Shown here: piece by piece, positions 28,206 through 36,599 of the stretch | Position numbering within the stretch: the stretch's first letter is position 1 | Layout of the letters: each line of letters opens with the position of its first letter | Origin: Kitasatospora sp. NBC_01246 | GTDB taxonomy: Bacteria; Actinomycetota; Actinomycetes; Streptomycetales; Streptomycetaceae | Direction of reading: 5' to 3' | Length of the DNA stretch: 64,000 nt | NCBI RefSeq assembly: GCF_036226505.1 | Contig: NZ_CP108484.1 | Location: 7,411,501 to 7,475,500 of the forward strand | The notes under the pieces: generated by a model | Told to the model about the DNA's origin: nothing | What the model saw: the letters and a program-made list of their open reading frames with translations, nothing else | Databases searched by the model: none | Position numbers and translations under genes: made by a program

Positions 28206-29207
28206 TCAGCCCGCGTCGGCCGCCGGTGCCGGGGCGGCCCGCTGGCCGCGCTTGTCCAGCGAGGCCAGGTAGGCGTTGTACGCGGCCAGCTCGGCGTCCC
28301 CGCTGCGGTCCTCGGCGCGGTCGCGGCGGCGGGACACCCGCTGCTCGGACCGCATCCACTGGTAGACCAGCGCGATCAGCACGATCGCGGTCGGGATCTC
28401 GCCGAACGCCCAGGTGATGCCACCGGCCAGCTTCTGGTCGTCCAGCAGCTTCGTCCCCGGAGGCGCTCCCTCCTCGGTGAAGGTGGTCACCAGCGGGTGG
28501 CTGGCCATCATCACCGCGACGCCGAAGAAGGCGTGGAACGGCATCCCCATGAACAGCTCGATGATCCGCATCACGTGGCCAGGCCGGTGCGGGCCCGGGT
28601 CCACGCCCATGATCGGCCAGAAGAACGCCAGCCCGGCGGCGAGGAAGTGCACCATCATGAAGATGTGCCCGAGCCGGTACTGCATGAGGAAGTCGAACAG
28701 CGGGGTGAAGTAGACCCCGTAGAGGCTCGCGATGAACAGCGGGATGGTGAAGCCCGGGTGCGAGACGACCTTGACGTAGGTGCTGTGCAGCAGGGCCACC
28801 AGCAGCTCGCGCGGCCCGCGCGGCCGGCCCTTGCCGGCCGGGCGCAGCGCCCGCAGCGCCAGCGTGATGGGCGCGCCGAGCAGCAGCAGGATCGGCGACA
28901 GCATCGAGAGCACCATGTGCTGCATCATGTGCGCGCTGAAGAGCACCATGCCGTAGTCGTTCAGCCCGGTGCAGGTGACCAGGATCACCGAGCCGATGCC
29001 CGCCGCCCAGCCGACCGACCGGCCGATCGGCCAGCGGTCGCCGCGCCGGTACAGCCGGACGACGCCGGCGCCGTACAGCGCCAGGCCGGCCAGGCTGCCG
29101 ATCAGGAAGACCCAGTCGGGAGACCAGGTCATGACGTTGGAGAGGGAGAAGGGGCCCAGCTCGGTCATTCCGCCGTGGTGGTGCATCCCTGACATTCCGT
29201 CGCCCAT
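28206..29207 (-). CDS. ctaG: Cytochrome c oxidase assembly factor CtaG (caa3 type)
   Basis: A 333-residue membrane protein with about seven hydrophobic helices, of the Caa3-CtaG family. Histidines sit in or near helices (AHMMQHMVLSM, HIFMMVHFLAAGLAFFW, MPFHAFFGVAVMMASHP), consistent with copper handling. The N-terminus MGDGMSGMHHHGGM is Met/His-rich, a typical copper-binding tail, and the C-terminal 45 residues are charged and cytosolic. The family is thought to assist CuA or heme-copper centre assembly of the terminal oxidase. ATG 29207 is used; ATG 29195-region alternatives would only trim the Met/His tail. Confidence 0.9.
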   Translation of the reverse strand: MGDGMSGMHHHGGMTELGPFSLSNVMTWSPDWVFLIGSLAGLALYGAGVVRLYRRGDRWPIGRSVGWAAGIGSVILVTCTGLNDYGMVLFSAHMMQHMVLSMLSPILLLLGAPITLALRALRPAGKGRPRGPRELLVALLHSTYVKVVSHPGFTIPLFIASLYGVYFTPLFDFLMQYRLGHIFMMVHFLAAGLAFFWPIMGVDPGPHRPGHVMRIIELFMGMPFHAFFGVAVMMASHPLVTTFTEEGAPPGTKLLDDQKLAGGITWAFGEIPTAIVLIALVYQWMRSEQRVSRRRDRAEDRSGDAELAAYNAYLASLDKRGQRAAPAPAADAG

Positions 29208-29335
29208 CGGCGGGTCCCGCTTTCCCTCGTCACGACCCTGGGTGGGTCCGGTTCGCCCGTTTTGCTTGCCTCCACAGCCTAGGCGGGCCTTACTCCGCCG
29301 CTTCCCCCGCCCCCCGTCCGCGGGGCGGCGGCGCG

Positions 29336-29379
29336 GGAAGGGGCGGCGCGCCGGTCGCCGTCCGCGCGCCGCCCCTTCC
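29336..29379 (-). terminator. Terminator after the TNT-domain gene
   Basis: Perfect 15-bp arms (29336-29350 and 29365-29379, GGAAGGGGCGGCGCG and complement) lie just downstream of the minus-strand gene ending at 29397. Confidence 0.8.
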
Positions 29380-29396
29380 GTCCGTCCGGGCGGGTG

Positions 29397-30110
29397 TCAG
29401 GACCCGCTGTTCCCCTTCAGGCAGTAGCTCTTGTCCGTGTGCTCCTTCAGGTAGCCCGCCGTGATCAGGCCGCTCACGTCGAAGGTCGTCAGGGTGGGGT
29501 CGTTCGGCTTGAGGTCCGGGTCGAGCCACTGCTGGAGGCCGTTGCCGGGCTGCGAGAAGGCGCCCGCGATGTGGCCCTGCTGGACTTTGAACGCCTTCCG
29601 CACCTCGAAGCAGTGGTAGTTGGCCTCGCCCCCGTTGAGGGAGTCCGGCGGGAGGGCGCGCTCGGCGAACCGCGTGCCGCCGGGGGCCAGGAACCTGCCG
29701 CGGTCGTTGCTGCCGAAGCGGTCGAGCTTCTTGCCCGTCGGCAGGGTCACCTCGGTCATGTCGAGGTTGCCGCCGTTGGCGGTGAAGCCGTTGTGGTCCG
29801 GGTACTTCCAGCCCCGCCAGTCCCGGTACCAGTCCAGGAACCGGGCCGGCGTCACCCCGCCCAGCCGGTCGTAGTCCTTCAGCAGCGCCTTCAGCACCGG
29901 GCTCGTCGGCAGGGTGACCGGGCCGAGCTCCCGCCGGGTGCAGAGGTACTGGTCCGCGCCGGTGTCGTAGACCTTCGGGACGCCTTCGCACTCGTTGATC
30001 GGCACCCGCTGGGAGGGGGACGACTGCGCGACGGCGGTGCCGGTGGCGGCCAGGCCGGTCAGGGGGAGCGCGACCGCCATGGTGAAGGCGGCGAGAGCGG
30101 GACTGCGCAT
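29397..30110 (-). CDS. Secreted TNT-domain protein (possible NAD glycohydrolase)
   Basis: A 237-residue protein with an N-terminal signal peptide (LAAFTMAVALPLTGLAATG, cleavage near AVAQ). The C-terminal part matches the TNT (tuberculosis necrotising toxin) domain pattern: LDRFGSNDRGRFLAPGGTRF, AERALPPDSL, YHCFEVRKAFKVQQGHIAGA and FSQPGNGLQQWLD. TNT domains hydrolyse NAD(P); the Arg of RFG and the Gln of GNGLQQ correspond to residues important in CpnT. Cysteines at four places suggest disulfides outside the cell. It lacks secretion-system leader domains and no immunity gene is next to it, so it may be a free secreted NADase as in some fungi rather than a polymorphic toxin. Start ATG 30110. 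Confidence 0.82.
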   Translation of the reverse strand: MRSPALAAFTMAVALPLTGLAATGTAVAQSSPSQRVPINECEGVPKVYDTGADQYLCTRRELGPVTLPTSPVLKALLKDYDRLGGVTPARFLDWYRDWRGWKYPDHNGFTANGGNLDMTEVTLPTGKKLDRFGSNDRGRFLAPGGTRFAERALPPDSLNGGEANYHCFEVRKAFKVQQGHIAGAFSQPGNGLQQWLDPDLKPNDPTLTTFDVSGLITAGYLKEHTDKSYCLKGNSGS

Positions 30111-30375
30111 GCGTGGTTCCGTTCGGGAGGGGGAGTGGGGGCGCCTCGGTCACCCGCCCGCCCGGCGGGCCCGGTAGCCGAGAGCACGCGCACAGTTACC
30201 CATGGCGACACGGTTGGTGCACGGATGACCCACGCGCACAGCCTGCCGCCCACCCGTTCGGCCCAGGGCCCGTGCGGTGGAGGCCCGTTCGGGGGCTCCG
30301 CGGGCCGCCCGCCCAGGACCGCCGGACGGTCCCGCTGACGAGCCGCGCCGTGTCGGGCGCGGCGGCGCGGGGGAA

Positions 30376-30417
30376 CGCCGAGGACCCGTCACCGCGGGTG
30401 GTGACGGGTCCTCGGCG
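30376..30417 (-). terminator. Terminator after nagB
   Basis: A perfect 18-bp stem (30376-30393 with 30400-30417, loop GCGGGT) lies downstream of nagB on the minus strand. Confidence 0.85.
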
Positions 30418-30455
30418 GCGGGGCTCCGGTTCCACCGGGTGGCCCCGGCCTCGTG

Positions 30456-31238
30456 TCAGAGGCCCTGCCAGGCGGGCTTGGCGGCGTAGGTGTCGCGGAA
30501 GTAGTCGGCGAGCTTGAGGCCGGAGGCGGCCGCCTCGTCGACGACGACGGTGGCGTGCGGGTGCAGCTGCAGGGCCGAGGCGGGCACCATCGCGGACAGC
30601 GGGCCCTCCACCGCGAGGGCGACGGCCTCGGCCTTGGCCTCACCGGTGGCGAGCAGCACCAGGTGGCGGGCCTCCAGGATGGTGCCGATGCCCTGGGTGA
30701 GCACGTGGTGCGGGACTTCGTCGAGGCTGTCGAAGAACCGGGCGTTGTCCTCGCGGGTCTGCCGGGTCAGCGTCTTGATGCGGGTGCGCGAGGCGAGCGA
30801 GGAGCACGGCTCGTTGAAGCCGATGTGGCCGTCGGTGCCGATGCCGAGCAGCTGGAGGTCGACCCCGCCGGCCTCGGCGAGCGCGCGGTCGTACGCCGCC
30901 GCGGCCGCGGCGATGTCCGGCGCGTTGCCGTCCGGCCCGAGGAAGGACGCCTCGGTCAGGCCGAGCGGCCCGACGACCTCGCGCAGGACCACCGAGCGGT
31001 ACGACTCGGGGTGGCCGGCCGGGAGGCCGACGTACTCGTCCAGCTGGCAGACGCGTGCGCGGGAGGCGTCCAGGGTCCCGGCCTGCACGCGGGCGGCCAG
31101 GGCCTGGTAGATCGGCGTCGGGGTGGAGCCGGTTGCCACCCCGAGCAGGGCGTCGGGCTTGTCGGTCAGCAGATCGGCGATCGCCGCGGCGATGAGGCTG
31201 CCTCCGGCGGCAGCGTCGGGCACGATCACGATTTCCAT
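30456..31238 (-). CDS. nagB: Glucosamine-6-phosphate deaminase
   Basis: A 260-residue enzyme that converts glucosamine-6-phosphate to fructose-6-phosphate and ammonia. Landmarks are LGVATGSTPTPIYQAL (phosphate binding), CQLDEYVGLP with the catalytic Asp, and LLGIGTDGHIGFNEP with the catalytic Asp-His pair. ATG 31238 gives the usual MEIVIVPDA start; an ATG four codons upstream (31250) is also possible. A palindrome AGGTCTAGACCA at 31269-31280, about 30 bases before the start, fits the DasR responsive element, so repression by DasR and induction by amino-sugar phosphates from chitin is expected. Confidence 0.96.
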   Translation of the reverse strand: MEIVIVPDAAAGGSLIAAAIADLLTDKPDALLGVATGSTPTPIYQALAARVQAGTLDASRARVCQLDEYVGLPAGHPESYRSVVLREVVGPLGLTEASFLGPDGNAPDIAAAAAAYDRALAEAGGVDLQLLGIGTDGHIGFNEPCSSLASRTRIKTLTRQTREDNARFFDSLDEVPHHVLTQGIGTILEARHLVLLATGEAKAEAVALAVEGPLSAMVPASALQLHPHATVVVDEAAASGLKLADYFRDTYAAKPAWQGL

Positions 31239-31266
31239 ACGGATAGCCATTTCTGGAGAGCGACGT

Positions 31267-31282
31267 AGAGGTCTAGACCACA
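31267..31282. promoter_or_regulatory. DasR responsive element (dre) of nagB
   Basis: On the minus strand the 16-mer reads TGTGGTCTAGACCTCT, against the dre consensus ACTGGTCTAGACCACT. The central ten bases GGTCTAGACC (31270-31279) are perfect. Confidence 0.85.
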
Positions 31283-31395
31283 TTCTGCCGCGAATTCCTC
31301 CCCCAGGTCCATTCCGTTCCCCTGGGCGTCCCGGAGGGTGGTCGGCCCCGCCCCGGACGGGGCGGGGCCGGGCGGTGGGCGGGCTCCTCGGCGGG

Positions 31396-31610
31396 TGGCC
31401 CCCGGAGCACACCGTCGACGGCGCCCCGTACGTGCACCAGGGTCATGTCGTCGGCTGCGACGCGTTCAGGATCCAGGCGCAGGCCGTCCTGCGGGCGGAC
31501 ACGCTCGACCGAACGCACTCGACCGGGACGGCGACGGCATCGCGTGCCCGGACCTCCCCGGGCCGAAGGACCGCAAACCGGGCCCCCGCCGGGCACCCCG
31601 GGGTCAGTTC
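31396..31610 (+). pseudogene. Frameshifted excalibur-domain remnant
   Basis: One forward frame reads GCDAFRIQAQAVLRADTLD (31453-31509), and the next frame continues PNALDRDGDGIACPDLPG (31509-31562). Joined, they give the calcium-binding excalibur pattern C.DF..QA.AQ.VL.AD..DPN.LDRDGDG.AC. A single missing C near 31509 (GACCGAAC for GACCCGAAC) explains the shift. No signal peptide or start can be identified upstream, so the gene looks both truncated and frameshifted. Parent proteins are usually secreted, often nucleases or small surface proteins. A sequencing error could repair the shift but not supply a clear 5-prime end. Confidence 0.6.
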
Positions 31611-32599
31611 CCCGGTACCAGGGTGTTCTCGCTGCGCCGGCCGGCTTCGAAGTCGTCGACGTTGCGGACCGTCGCCTCGATGATCTGGCCGACGGCGGTG
31701 TGCGTGAAGTAGGCCTGGTGGGAGGTGATCAGGACCTGCGGGAAGGTGACCAGCCGGGCGAGCGTGTCGTCGCTGACGCCCTCGACCGAGCGGTCGTAGA
31801 AGAAGACGCCGGTCTCCTCCTCGTAGACGTCCAGACCGACGCCGGACAGCCGGCCGGCGCGCAGCGTCTCGACCAGGGCGGTGGTGTCGACGAGGCCGCC
31901 GCGGCTGGAGTTGATCAGGATCGCGTCGTCCTTCATCAGGGCGAGCGCCGCGCCGTCGATCACGTGGTGGGTGCTCGGGACCAGCGGGACGTGCAGGCTG
32001 ATCAGGTCGCTGCGGGCGAGCAGTTCGGCGCGGTCCACGTAGGTCATGCCGAGCGCGGTGCATGCGGGGTTTTCCGCGATGTCCCAGCCGAGCAGCTCGG
32101 TGCCGAAGCCGTGGGCGATCCGGGCGAAGCACTCGCCGATCTTGCCGGTGCCGAGCACGCCGACCGTCATCCCGTGGATGTCGCGGCCGAGCAGCCCGTC
32201 CAGCCGGAAGTCGAACTCGCGGGAGCGGTTGGTGGCCCGGGTGAGCCGCCGGTTCACCGCGAGCGCCAGCGCCCAGGCGTGTTCGGCGACGGCGTACGGG
32301 CTGTAGTACGAGACCCGGGCGACGGTGAGGCCGAGCTCGGCGGCGGCGTCCAGGTCGATGTTGTTGAAGCCGGTGGAGCGCTGCGCGATCAGCTCGGTGC
32401 CGCCGGATGCGAGCAGGCCGAGCGTCCGGGCGTCCAGGACGTCGTTGACGCTGCTGCTGACCGCGCGGTGCCCGGCCGCCAGCGGGGCGGTGTCGCGGTC
32501 GAGGAAGACCGCCAGGCTGCGCAGCGCGTGGCGCTCGGCGAAGGCCTTCTCCAGCAGGGGCCGCTCATCTTGTTGGACGCCGTAGGCGAGGATCTCCAT
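31604..32599 (-). CDS. D-lactate dehydrogenase-like 2-hydroxyacid dehydrogenase
   Basis: A 331-residue NAD-dependent D-2-hydroxyacid dehydrogenase of the fermentative LdhA type. The Rossmann motif is VGVLGTGKIGECFARIAHGFG (landmark GTGKIG); the catalytic triad is visible as Arg in INSSRGGLVD, Glu in DVYEEETGVFFYD and His in ITSHQAYFT. SYYSPYAVAEHAWALAL and the early RSTGFNNID are also typical. It reduces pyruvate (or a close analogue) to D-lactate under low oxygen. ATG 32599. A perfect 26-base palindrome lies 30 bases upstream. Confidence 0.9.
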   Translation of the reverse strand: MEILAYGVQQDERPLLEKAFAERHALRSLAVFLDRDTAPLAAGHRAVSSSVNDVLDARTLGLLASGGTELIAQRSTGFNNIDLDAAAELGLTVARVSYYSPYAVAEHAWALALAVNRRLTRATNRSREFDFRLDGLLGRDIHGMTVGVLGTGKIGECFARIAHGFGTELLGWDIAENPACTALGMTYVDRAELLARSDLISLHVPLVPSTHHVIDGAALALMKDDAILINSSRGGLVDTTALVETLRAGRLSGVGLDVYEEETGVFFYDRSVEGVSDDTLARLVTFPQVLITSHQAYFTHTAVGQIIEATVRNVDDFEAGRRSENTLVPGN

Positions 32600-33074
32600 C
32601 CCGTCACGCTACCGAGCCGTCCTGCTCCGACGCCCCCGACGCGTCGGGGGCGTCGCGCCCACCGGACGAATCGACAGTTGTGGCCGTTGGCACCGGGGTT
32701 CGGCCACCGACGGCCGGAGGGAGGCCGTCCCATCGCGCCATCCTGGCCGGGTGGTGCGGGTCACCGGGGAAGGGTCGGGGGCGAAGGATTTTCGGTGCGG
32801 GATCTGCACAGCGTGAAGATCGATCCGGGTCTGACGATCATTCAGTGGAGAAACGGGAGATCTTCCTGGGGCGTCCGAGGCGTGGGCAGCCGGGGGATGG
32901 CTGAATCCGCGCCAACCGTACGTACCCCCGCCGATCGGCAGTTCACTAGGTCGAGTTGCCCTGCGAGCATCGAAACAGCGAGCACGATCATGAAATCGCC
33001 TCGCATTAACGTTTCTGCAAGCTTTTCTGAACGGCGCCCCAACACCAGACGGGGTGCCCAAGGGGGGTACCACC
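32600..33074. promoter_or_regulatory. Divergent region: ldh palindrome and melC promoter
   Basis: This 475-base spacer holds a perfect 26-base palindrome at 32629-32654 (arm GACGCCCCCGACG) next to the dehydrogenase start. It then becomes clearly less GC-rich between about 32780 and 33040, which is typical of a strong, regulated streptomycete promoter and probably drives melC1-melC2. No conserved ORF is seen. Confidence 0.5.
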
Positions 33075-33479
33075 ATGTCCGAAGACACCCATGCCTCGGA
33101 GCTGACCCGGCGGCGGATGCTGCAGGGGGCCGCCGTGGCCCTGACCGCGGCCGCCGGCACCGTCGTGCTCGGCGTCGCCGGTCCGACCAGCAAGTCGGCG
33201 ACGGCGGCCGACCCGGGGGCGTCCGACACCTTCGACGAGGTCTTCCAGGGCCGTCGCATCCAGGGCCGCCCGGTCACCGACGGCAGCAGCCACCACCACG
33301 GCGGCGCCGGCTACTCGGTGCGGATCGACGGCGACGAGCTGCACATGATGCGCAACGCGGACGGCACCTGGATCAGCGTCGTCAACCACTACCAGACCTT
33401 CGCCACGCCGCGCGCGCTCGCCCGCGCGGCCGTCAGCGAGCTGCAGGGCGCCACGCTCGTGCCGATCGCGACGGTCTGA
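33075..33479 (+). CDS. melC1: Tyrosinase co-factor / copper caddy MelC1
   Basis: A 134-residue protein with a twin-arginine signal (TRRRMLQGAAVALTAAAGTV) and a MelC1 domain. FQGRRIQGRP, SSHHHGGAGYSVRIDGDELH and MRNADGTWISVVNHYQTF are family landmarks. The family forms a complex with apo-tyrosinase, inserts copper, and carries the folded enzyme out by the Tat route; the His cluster and the Tyr/Met residues contact the copper site. ATG 33075 has AAGGGGG upstream; melC2 follows after 56 bases. Confidence 0.95.
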   Translation: MSEDTHASELTRRRMLQGAAVALTAAAGTVVLGVAGPTSKSATAADPGASDTFDEVFQGRRIQGRPVTDGSSHHHGGAGYSVRIDGDELHMMRNADGTWISVVNHYQTFATPRALARAAVSELQGATLVPIATV

Positions 33480-33535
33480 GCACCGAGTCCGAACACCCGG
33501 ACCAGGAACACCACTTCACACCCAAGGGGGGACTC

Positions 33536-34363
33536 ATGGCAGTCCGCAAGAACCAGGCGACCCTGACGGCCCAGGAGAAGCGCGCCTTCGTCAACGCCGT
33601 GCTCGAACTCAAGCGCAACGGCGGTTACGACTCCTTCGTCACGACCCACAACAACTTCATCATCAGCGACACCGACAACGGCGAGCGGGTCGGCCACCGT
33701 TCGCCGTCCTTCCTGCCCTGGCACCGGCGCTTCCTGCTCCAGTTCGAGGAGGCCCTGCAGGCGATCGACCCGACCGTCACCCTCCCGTACTGGGACTGGA
33801 CGGCGGACCGCACCACCACCGCCTCGATCTGGGGCGCCGACTTCATGGGCGGCAACGGCCGCAGCAGCGACGGCCAGGTGACCACCGGGCCGTTCGCCTT
33901 CTCCGGCGGCAACTGGGCGCTGAACGTGCGGCCGGACAGCCGCACCTTCCTGCGGCGCCAGTTCGGCGCCTCGGTCGCCCAGCTGCCGACCCGCGCCGAG
34001 GCCACCGGTGTGCTGGCGATCGCCGCGTACGACGCCGCGCCGTGGAACAGCGCCTCGGACGGCTTCCGCAACAACCTGGAGGGCTGGCGCGGGGTCAACC
34101 TGCACAACCGGGTGCACGTCTGGGTCGGCGGTCACATGACCACCGGCATGTCGCCCAACGACCCGGTGTTCTGGCTGCACCACTGTTTCATCGACAAGCT
34201 CTGGTCGGAGTGGCAGAAGCTCCACCCGTCGTCCACCTACCTGCCGGCGGCCGGCACGGCGAACGTGGTCGACCTCGCCGAGACCATGAAGCCGTGGAAC
34301 AACGTGACCCCGGCGGACATGCTCGACCACACCGCCCGCTACACCTACGACACCGGCTTCTGA
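33536..34363 (+). CDS. melC2: Tyrosinase MelC2
   Basis: A 275-residue streptomycete tyrosinase that hydroxylates monophenols and oxidises diphenols to quinones, giving melanin. The copper ligands fall at exactly the numbers known for the crystallised streptomycete enzyme: His38, His54 and His63 (CuA) and His190, His194 and His216 (CuB, in FWLHHCFIDKLWSEW). No own signal peptide is present; export depends on MelC1. ATG 33536 follows AAGGGGGGA. A strong terminator follows. It is a second, separate copper oxidase from the PPO-like one at 625-1905. Confidence 0.97.
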   Translation: MAVRKNQATLTAQEKRAFVNAVLELKRNGGYDSFVTTHNNFIISDTDNGERVGHRSPSFLPWHRRFLLQFEEALQAIDPTVTLPYWDWTADRTTTASIWGADFMGGNGRSSDGQVTTGPFAFSGGNWALNVRPDSRTFLRRQFGASVAQLPTRAEATGVLAIAAYDAAPWNSASDGFRNNLEGWRGVNLHNRVHVWVGGHMTTGMSPNDPVFWLHHCFIDKLWSEWQKLHPSSTYLPAAGTANVVDLAETMKPWNNVTPADMLDHTARYTYDTGF

Positions 34364-34400
34364 TCGGCCGCGCGCCGACCTGACGCCCGCACGAGACGGC

Positions 34401-34432
34401 GCCGGCCCCCGAGCGGTTGCTCGGGGGCCGGC
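34401..34432. terminator. Terminator between melC2 and pfkA
   Basis: A perfect 14-bp stem (GCCGGCCCCCGAGC at 34401-34414 with 34419-34432, loop GGTT) lies between convergent genes. Confidence 0.88.
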
Positions 34433-34450
34433 GGCCGCGGTCGGGTCTGG

Positions 34451-35476
34451 TCAGATGACCGTCTCCGCCTCCAGGTAACGCTCCTGCGGCACGGTCTTGA
34501 GCTCGGCGACGGCCTCGCCGATCGGCACCAGGTTGATGTTGGTGCCCTGCAGTGCGGTGATGTGGCCGAAGGCGCCCTTGTGGACGGCCTCCACGGCGTG
34601 CCAGCCGAACCGGGTGGCCAGCACCCGGTCGTACGCGGTCGGGGTGCCGCCGCGCTGGGTGTGGCCGAGGATCACCGGGCGGGCCTCCTTGCCGAGCCGG
34701 TGCTCCAGCTCCCGGGAGAGCTGGGTGGCGATGCCGGTGAACCGCTCGTGGCCGTAGATGTCCTTGCTGCCCTCTTCCCAGTGCATGGTGCCGGGCTCGG
34801 GCTTGGCGCCCTCGGCGCAGACCACGATCGCGAACTTCTTCTGCCGGTCGAAGCGCTCGCGGACGACGGCCGTGAGCTTGTCGATGTGGAACGGGCGCTC
34901 CGGGACGACGATCGCGTGGGCGCCGGCGGCCATGCCCGCGTTGAGCGCGATCCAGCCGGTGTGCCGGCCCATGACCTCGACGACCATGACCCGCTGGTGC
35001 GACTCGGCCGTGGTCTTCAGCCGGTCCAGCGCGTCGGTGGCGACCGAGACCGCGGTGTCGAAGCCGAAGGTGACATCGGTGCACGCGATGTCGTTGTCGA
35101 TGGTCTTCGGCACGCCGACGATCGGCAGACCGGCGTCGCTCATCAGCTTGGCGGCCTTGAGGGTGCCCTCGCCGCCGATCGGGATGACCGCGTCCAGACC
35201 GAGGTCGGCGCAGTACCGCTTGGCGCGCTCGACGCCGTCCCGCAGATGGCTCGGCTGCACTCGCGAGGAGCCGAGGATGGTGCCGCCCTGGGCGAGGATG
35301 CCGCTCACCGAGTCCAGGGTCAGGGGGCGGTGGACGCCCTCCAGGAAACCTCGCCAGCCGTCCTCGAACCCGATGATCTCGTCGCCGTGGTCGACCACCC
35401 CCCGGTGGACCACGGAGCGGATCACCGCATTCAGGCCGGGGCAGTCACCGCCGCTGGTCAGCACTCCAATACGCAT
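34451..35476 (-). CDS. pfkA: ATP-dependent 6-phosphofructokinase
   Basis: A 341-residue group III phosphofructokinase. The nucleotide motif GGEGT with Gly104 points to ATP rather than pyrophosphate as donor, because PPi enzymes carry Asp there. The catalytic PKTIDNDI, the fructose-6-phosphate-binding MGRHTGWIAL and GHTQRGGTPTAYDRVL are present. It phosphorylates fructose-6-phosphate in glycolysis. ATG 35476; CGGGAG lies about 10 bases upstream. It is monocistronic. Streptomycetes often have several paralogues, so which PfkA this corresponds to is not known. Confidence 0.96.
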   Translation of the reverse strand: MRIGVLTSGGDCPGLNAVIRSVVHRGVVDHGDEIIGFEDGWRGFLEGVHRPLTLDSVSGILAQGGTILGSSRVQPSHLRDGVERAKRYCADLGLDAVIPIGGEGTLKAAKLMSDAGLPIVGVPKTIDNDIACTDVTFGFDTAVSVATDALDRLKTTAESHQRVMVVEVMGRHTGWIALNAGMAAGAHAIVVPERPFHIDKLTAVVRERFDRQKKFAIVVCAEGAKPEPGTMHWEEGSKDIYGHERFTGIATQLSRELEHRLGKEARPVILGHTQRGGTPTAYDRVLATRFGWHAVEAVHKGAFGHITALQGTNINLVPIGEAVAELKTVPQERYLEAETVI

Positions 35477-35827
35477 TGCTTTGCAACTCCCGAGCAGAAC
35501 CGAGGAACGGCCGGACTACAGGCTGGGACGACGAACCGTCACCGTAGCGGTCGGTTCCCACACCGTGATGGCGGGGAGATGACCGAGGGGTGAAGGACCG
35601 GTCGATCCGGACAGAACGCCCGAAAACGACCGTGCAGTCGAGCATACGACCCCTGCGTCCGGCCGGGCAGGAGCCGACGCGGGAGCGGCGCCGTCGGCGC
35701 CCCCGCGCGGAAGTGCAGCCTGCTGCCGAGGAGGGTGTGCAGCCGGCATCCCCATTGTCGTACGTCCGGGCCCGCCCGTGGACCGGATGACCGCATCGCG
35801 GGCACCCGGTCGGAGCGGGCCGGCGTA
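35477..35827. promoter_or_regulatory. Upstream region of pfkA
   Basis: A 351-base gap between pfkA and gatD, both on the minus strand. A minus-strand TACGGT near 35540 is a possible -10 for pfkA. Beyond this I see no gene, repeat or strong hairpin. Confidence 0.35.
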
Positions 35828-36556
35828 CTACGCGGGGCGCGAAGTGGCCGCGATGCGCTCGGCGCGCAGCGCGTCGTACCAGGTGGTGTCGGCCGGCGGC
35901 AGGGCGTTCACGTCCAGCGCCAGCTTGATCAGCATGTCCGCGACCGCGGGATTGCGGGCCATCACGGGGCCGTGCAGGTACGTCCCGAAGACGGTGTCCC
36001 GCCAGGCGCCCTCGGTGCCGTCACCGGTGCCGTTGCCCCGGCCCGCGGTGACGGTGGCCAGCGGCTGGACGCCCTGGCCGAGGTGCGTGATGCCCTGGTG
36101 GTTCTCGAAACCGGTCAGCTGCGGCAGGGCCAGGCGCGGGTCGACGTCGGCGAGCACGTCGCCGACGCAGCGGGCGCCCTCGCCGCGGGTGGTCCAGACG
36201 TCGAGCAGGCCGAGGCCCGGCTCGCGCTCGCCGAGGTCGTTGACGAACTCGTGGCCGAGGATCTGGTAGCCGGCGCAGACGGCGAAGATGATCGCGCCGT
36301 TCTCGGCGGCCCGGACCAGCCCGCTGTCGCCCCGCAGGCGCTCGGCGGCCAGCCGCTGCGGCCGGTCCTCACCGCCGCCGATCAGGTAGATGTCACCGCT
36401 GGTGGGCACCGCCTGGTCGGAGCGGACGTCGATCCTGGTCACGTTGAGGTGGCGCTGGCGGGCCCGGCGCTCCACGACCAGGGCGTTGCCCCGGTCGCCG
36501 TAGGTGCTGAGCAGGTCGGGGTAGACCCAGACCACGCGCAGGCTGCTCTCACTCAT
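35828..36556 (-). CDS. gatD: Lipid II isoglutaminyl synthase, glutaminase subunit
   Basis: A 242-residue class I glutamine amidotransferase of the CobB/CobQ-like type. Catalytic Cys94 lies in FAVCAGYQILG and His195 in GTYLHGPVMA; the family Asp is in STYGDRGN. GatD releases ammonia from glutamine for MurT, which amidates the alpha-carboxyl of D-Glu in lipid II. The gene follows murT after 43 bases, forming the usual murT-gatD operon. ATG 36556 is the start. The amidation is needed for efficient cross-linking by transpeptidases, so the pair is probably essential. Confidence 0.93.
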   Translation of the reverse strand: MSESSLRVVWVYPDLLSTYGDRGNALVVERRARQRHLNVTRIDVRSDQAVPTSGDIYLIGGGEDRPQRLAAERLRGDSGLVRAAENGAIIFAVCAGYQILGHEFVNDLGEREPGLGLLDVWTTRGEGARCVGDVLADVDPRLALPQLTGFENHQGITHLGQGVQPLATVTAGRGNGTGDGTEGAWRDTVFGTYLHGPVMARNPAVADMLIKLALDVNALPPADTTWYDALRAERIAATSRPA

Positions 36557-36599
36557 CCTCGAAGGCCTTCCGTCGTGAAGTGGGCTGCTGGGCCGGGCA

